Below, piece after piece: positions 8,601 through 13,764 of a stretch of 13,764 bases of DNA. Within the stretch, counting starts at the first letter, position 1. Each line of letters begins with the position of its first letter. A program made the position numbers and the translations under genes. The notes under the pieces are model-generated. The model did no database searches. It was not told the origin of the DNA and saw nothing but the letters and a program-made list of their open reading frames with translations. Source of the stretch: DASPUH01 sp035622975 (GTDB lineage Bacteria > Chloroflexota > Limnocylindria > Limnocylindrales > CSP1-4); the NCBI GenBank assembly GCA_035622975.1, contig DASPUH010000068.1, positions 1 to 13,764 on the forward strand, in the 5' to 3' direction.

Positions 8601-11600
8601 CGCCGCGATCGTCCAGAAGTTCGCCTCCGGCCCTGTCGGCGGGGCGGCCCTTGCCGCCGTGCTCGGCGAGGAAGTGGAGACGATCGAGGACGTGTACGAG
8701 CCGTTCCTGCTCCAGCTGGGCTTCCTGGACCGCACGCCGCAAGGTCGCGTGGCGACCGAACGGGCGCGCGAGCACCTGCGGGGCCTGGGCTTCGAGATCC
8801 CGCCGCCACGCCGGGCGGAACGGGCCGATCCCGGGCTCTGGGACACGCTGACCGTCGATCACCGCACCGACGCCGACCTGCCCGCATGACGACCGCGCTG
8901 GCGGTCCACGGGCTGCGCAAGGCCTACGGCTCGCGGATCGCCCTTGATGGCCTGGACCTGGAGGTCCCGACCGGCACCGTCTATGGTTTCCTGGGTCCCA
9001 ACGGCGCGGGCAAGACGACCACGATGCGTTTGCTGGTGGGCCTGATCCGGCCCGACGCGGGCACCCTGGAGGTGCTCGGCCGGCCCTACACGTGGCATGA
9101 CCGCCATCGCCTCTTCGACGTCGGGGCGCTGATCGAGACGCCGTCGTTCTACCCGTTCCTGTCGGGCCGGGAGAACCTGCGGGCGGCTGCCGCCACCGGC
9201 GCGCCCGTCGCCCGGGGCCGGGTGGACGCGCTGCTGACGATGGTCGGCCTGCGCGAGCGGGCCGGCGACAAGGTCGGCGGCTACTCGCTGGGCATGAAGC
9301 AGCGCCTGGGCATCGCCGCCGCCCTGCTGAGCGACCCCAGCCTGCTGCTGCTGGACGAGCCGGCCAACGGCCTGGATCCGGGCGGCATCGCCGGCATGCG
9401 CGACGCCCTGCGGGCCCTGGCCGCCGCCGGCAAGACGGTCCTGGTCTCCAGCCATATCCTGCCGGAGGTACAGCAGCTGGCGGACGTCGTGGGTATCGTG
9501 GCCAAGGGCAGGCTCGTGCGCGAGGGGCGGGTGGAGGAGCTGCTGGAGGCCTCGGCGGTCGTGCGCGTGAAGGTCTCCCAGGAAGCGTCAGCCGGCGCGC
9601 AGGCGGCCCTGGCGCCCCGCTTCGGCGCGGAGGCCGTGAAGCTCTCCATGGCCGGCGATGGGACGTGGCTGGAGATCCACACCGCCGGCTCGCGCAGCGC
9701 GGAGGTCAACCAGGTCCTGGCGCAGGCCGGCGTGTACGCCTCGCGCCTGGAACCCGGGAGTGACCTCGAGTCGCTCTTCCTTGAGCTGACCGGGGAGGGG
9801 AGTGCCGACGGCGGCCTGGGCATCGGGGGCGTGGCGTGAGGCTCGTCCGCTCCAGCCTCCGCAAGCTCGTGCGGCGACCGGCGTCGTGGGTGACCGCGGG
9901 GCTCATCGCCGCCCTGCTGCTGCTCGTGTACCTCGGCATCGGGGCGACCGTCAACACGCTGCCTACGACGGGGCCCCGGGCGGTCGGCCGGGTGGCGCTC
10001 CTGAACATCCTGACGTTCCCCGGCGCCTACGACGGCGTGGCCACCCAGCTGCTGGACCTCGGGGGCCTCTTCGGGCTGGCGTTCGCCGCGGCGGTGGCCG
10101 GCTCGGAATGGGGCTGGGGCACGCTCAAGGCCGCCGTGGCGCGCGGCGAGAGCCGCTCCCGCTACATGCTGGGGTCGGTCGGCGCGCTCGTCCTCGCCGC
10201 CGGCCTGGCGATGGTCGTCGTCTACGGCGTGGGCATCGGCGCGGCCGTCCTCGGCGCGTCCCTGGCCGGCGTGTCACTGACCGGGCTGAGCGACGCGGCG
10301 ACCATCGGCGGCCTGCCCGGCACGCTGCTGCACGTGTGGCTGGGCCTGGCGGAGGAGATCGCCGTGGGCTTCGCCGTGGCGACCCTCACGCGCAGCCAGC
10401 TGGCCGGCGTCGGGGCCGGCATCGCCCTGTTCTTCGGCGAGCAGTTCGCCACCCTCATCCTGCCGGACGTGGTGAAGTACCTGCCGTTCAATGCTGCGTC
10501 CGCGGTCGTCGAGCGCGCCAACCTGGCCGCTGGCGGCTCCCCGGCGGCTCTGCCGCCCGACCAGGCCACGCTCGTGACGGCCATCTGGCTCGTGGCGGCG
10601 CTGGCCCTCGTGGCTGGCGCCACCGAGCGGGCGGAGATCGGCAGCTGACACGATGACCAGCCTCGCACCGGACTCCGGCGCCCCGTTCGGGACGGCGCGG
10701 CCGCTGACCTTCCAACTGACCGCCACAGCCGCCGACGGGTCCACGCGGGCCCGCGCGGGCCGCCTGGCAACGCCCCATGGGGTGGTGGAGACACCGGCCT
10801 TCATGCCGGTCGGCACCAACGCCACGGTCAAGGCCCTGGACCCCGACGATCTCGCCGAGGCGGGGGCGCACATGATCCTGGCCAACACCTACCACCTGTA
10901 CCTGCGGCCGGGCCACGAGCGCATCGCCCGTCTCGGGGGGCTGCACGCCTTCATGGCCTGGCCCCGCCCGATCTTGACCGATTCGGGCGGCTTCCAGGTC
11001 GTCAGCCTGGCCGGTCTGCGCGAGATCGATGACGGCGGGGCCACCTTCCGCAGCCACCTCGACGGCTCGACCCATCGCTTCACCCCCGAGCTGTCGATCG
11101 CCGTGCAGGAGGCCCTGGGGTCGGACATCGCGGTCGCCTTCGACCAGCCGGTCGCGCCCCACGCCTCGTCGCGGGCGGAAGTGGCCGTGGCGACCGGGCG
11201 CACCCACCGCTGGGCGGAGCGCTCCCTGGCCGCCCACACACGGCCCGACCAGGCGCTCTTCGGCATCATCCAGGGCGGCCTCGAGCCGGACCTCCGGGCG
11301 GCCTCGACGCAGGCCATCGCAGCCCTGCCCTTCGATGGCCTGTGCATCGGCGGCCTGGCCGGCGACGAGACGGCCGCCCAGCGTGCGGCGGCCCTGGAGG
11401 TGGTCGTGCCGCTCCTGGCTGACGATCCCCGGCCGCGCTACCTGATGGGCCTTGGCTCGCCGGCCGACATGCTGGAGGCGATCCATCAGGGCGTGGATCT
11501 CTTCGACTCCGTCCTCCCGGCGCGCGTCGCCCGCAACGGCACCCTGTGGGTGCCGGACGGCCGCCTGAACCTGCGCAACGCGCGGTTCCTGGACGATGGG

Positions 11601-13764
11601 GCGCCGGTCCAGGCGGGCTGCCCGTGCCGCCTCTGCCGAGGCTTTTCGCGAGCCTACCTGGCTCATCTCTTCCGGGCCGACGAGCTGCTCGCGTACCGCC
11701 TCGCGACTTGTCACAACCTGACCTTCACCCTAGACTTCATGGCCCGGGCACGCCGTGCGATCCGGGCCGGCACGTTCCCGGCGTACCGGCGCTCGATGGC
11801 GCCGGACCCCAACCCGGACGACCCATCCCGATCCCGTTCCAGTGACACGCAAGCTGGCGCGAAGGGAGGGTGAAGTCGTCGTAGAGCCGCGTCACCCAGA
11901 CTGGTGACCTGGCACCGTGGAGGCGGAGGACAGATGGCCAGCAAGGATCGCCCCCACCGCGAGCAGAAGAAGAAGCCGAAGGCCGCAGCCCCCAAACCGC
12001 AGATCCAGTCACTCCTCGACAGCCCGCCTCAGTCCGTTGAGCTGATCAAGCCCAAGCGGAAGCCGCGCTGGGAGGAGACGGACGAGGCGTGATGGCGGTC
12101 CGGCCCTCGGTCAGCCCAGGAGGATGGTCCAGGCATGACGATCACGGGGGCCGGCATCACGACCGGCGACCGCAACGGCACGGATAAGGCCGACCGTAAC
12201 GGCGCGAACAAGGTGACGAGCGAGCGGGGCGTGCCCGCCGAGCGCACGCGCGCCGTGGACGCGGCCATCCTGGCCATCGAAAAGCAGTTCGGCCGCGGGT
12301 CGATCATGAAGCTCGGCTCGGCCGAGCGGCAGGCGGTCGACACGATCCCCACCGGCTCGATCGCGCTCGACCTCGCCCTCGGCGTGGGTGGCGTGCCGCG
12401 CGGCCGCATCACGGAGATCTTCGGCCCCGAGTCGTCGGGCAAGACCACCCTCTGCCAGCACATCCTCGCCGAGGCGCAGCGCCGCGGCGGCGTGGTGGCC
12501 TTCATCGACGTGGAACACGCCCTCGATCCGCACTACGCCAAGGCGTGTGGCGTGAACGTGGACGAGCTGCTCGTCAGCCAGCCGGACACGGGCGAGCAGG
12601 CGCTGGAGATCACGGAGACGCTCATCCGCTCCGGCGGCGTCGACTGCGTCGTCGTCGACTCCGTGGCCGCCCTCGTGCCCCGGGCGGAGATCGAAGGCGA
12701 GATGGGCGACTCGTTCGTGGGCATCCAGGCCCGCCTGATGAGCCAGGCCCTGCGCAAGCTGACCGGGGCGGTCAGCCGCTCCAATACCGCGCTGGTCTTC
12801 ACCAACCAGCTGCGCGAGAAGATCGGGGTCATGTTCGGCAACCCGGAGACCACGCCGGGCGGCCGGGCCCTCAAGTTCTACGCTTCGGTGCGCCTGGACA
12901 TCCGCCGCATCGAGACCATCAAGAACGGCACCGAGTCCATCGGCAGCCGCGTGCGCGTCAAGGTCGTCAAGAACAAGGTGGCCGCCCCGTTCCGCGTCGC
13001 CGAGTTCGACGTCATGTACGGCGAGGGTGTCTCCCGCGAGGGCGGCCTGCTCGACGTCGGCGTGGCCATGGACATCGTCGGCAAGACCGGCGCCTGGTTC
13101 AACTTCGGGGAGACGCGCCTGGGCAACGGCCGTGAGGCGGCCAAGGACTTCCTGCGCCAGAACCGGGACATCGGCGACCGTCTGGAGGCGGAGATCCGCG
13201 CCAAGGTGGCCACCGTCGCCGTGCCGGTGGAGGGCATCACCGAGGCCGACTGACATGGCCGGCAGCCGCGCACCAGGGGCACGCCAGGCCTCGCTTGCCG
13301 AGCGCCGGGAGCGACGGGCCGCCGTCGAGGATCCGGCGGTCGTGCTCGACGCGGCCGCGGCGTTCCTGGCGGTCCGCCCCCGGTCGATCGGCGAGACGCG
13401 ACGCCGCCTGCAGGCCCTGGGCTACCGCGCGGAGCTCATCGACCATGTCATCGAGCGGCTCACCACGTTCGGGTACCTCGACGACGCCGCATTCGGGCGG
13501 GCGTGGCTGGAGAGCCGCGACCGGGCGCGGCCGCGCGGCACGCACGCGCTGCGCAGCGAGCTCCTCGCCAAGGGCCTCGGCCACGATCTCGTGGCGACGC
13601 TGCTGGCCGAGCGCGAGGGTCAGGCTCCTGCGGACGGGGACGCGGCGCGTACCGACGTGCCGGAGGGCGGTCCCGACCTGGCGGCCGCCCGGAAGCTGCT
13701 GGCTCGCCGGCAGGCCGCCCTGACGCGGGAGCTGGACCCGCGTCGGCGACGGCAGCGGGCGTAT

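Overview
The window is about 70% G+C by eye and uses many GTG and TTG starts. Start and stop codons overlap as NTGA again and again, and almost the whole window is dense core bacterial genes. Protein motifs (an EF-G paralogue with an EEQKR switch region, RecA-RecX, ruvC-ruvA-ruvB) and a GAAC-N4-GTTC SOS box suit a high-GC Chloroflexota or a related actinobacterium-like lineage. I cannot fix the taxon from sequence alone.

Layout. (1) 3-260: C-terminal S4 domain of tyrosyl-tRNA synthetase, cut by the window edge. (2) 261-1631: the only accessory-looking stretch. It has 18-bp and 16-bp tandem repeats, then a helix-turn-helix protein with a nuclease-like C-terminus (678-1331). Two inverted copies of a hairpin-forming repeat (468-648 and 1353-1513) bracket this gene. 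A 30-bp repeat and a perfect 20-bp palindrome then touch the hisC stop. (3) 1632-4804, minus strand: an EF-G-like GTPase followed 5 bp later by hisC. (4) 4916-7732, plus strand: yebC-ruvC-ruvA-GNAT acetyltransferase, every junction overlapping. (5) 7746-11873: a LexA-type box and promoter, then ruvB, a BcrA-type ABC ATPase, its permease and tgt, tightly packed. (6) 11934-13764: a 52-residue basic protein of unknown function, recA with a long N-terminal extension, and recX running off the window.

How it works together. The core theme is homologous recombination and its control. RuvA and RuvB migrate Holliday junctions and RuvC cuts them; RecA forms the strand-exchange filament and RecX restrains it. 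The ruv genes are split into two transcription units: ruvC-ruvA leave from the yebC promoter, while ruvB has its own promoter with an SOS operator. Both promoters look leaderless or nearly so. The least ordinary item is the regulator/nuclease-like gene enclosed by the large inverted repeat. It looks like a repeat-bounded insertion between tyrS and hisC, but two copies in one window do not prove mobility.
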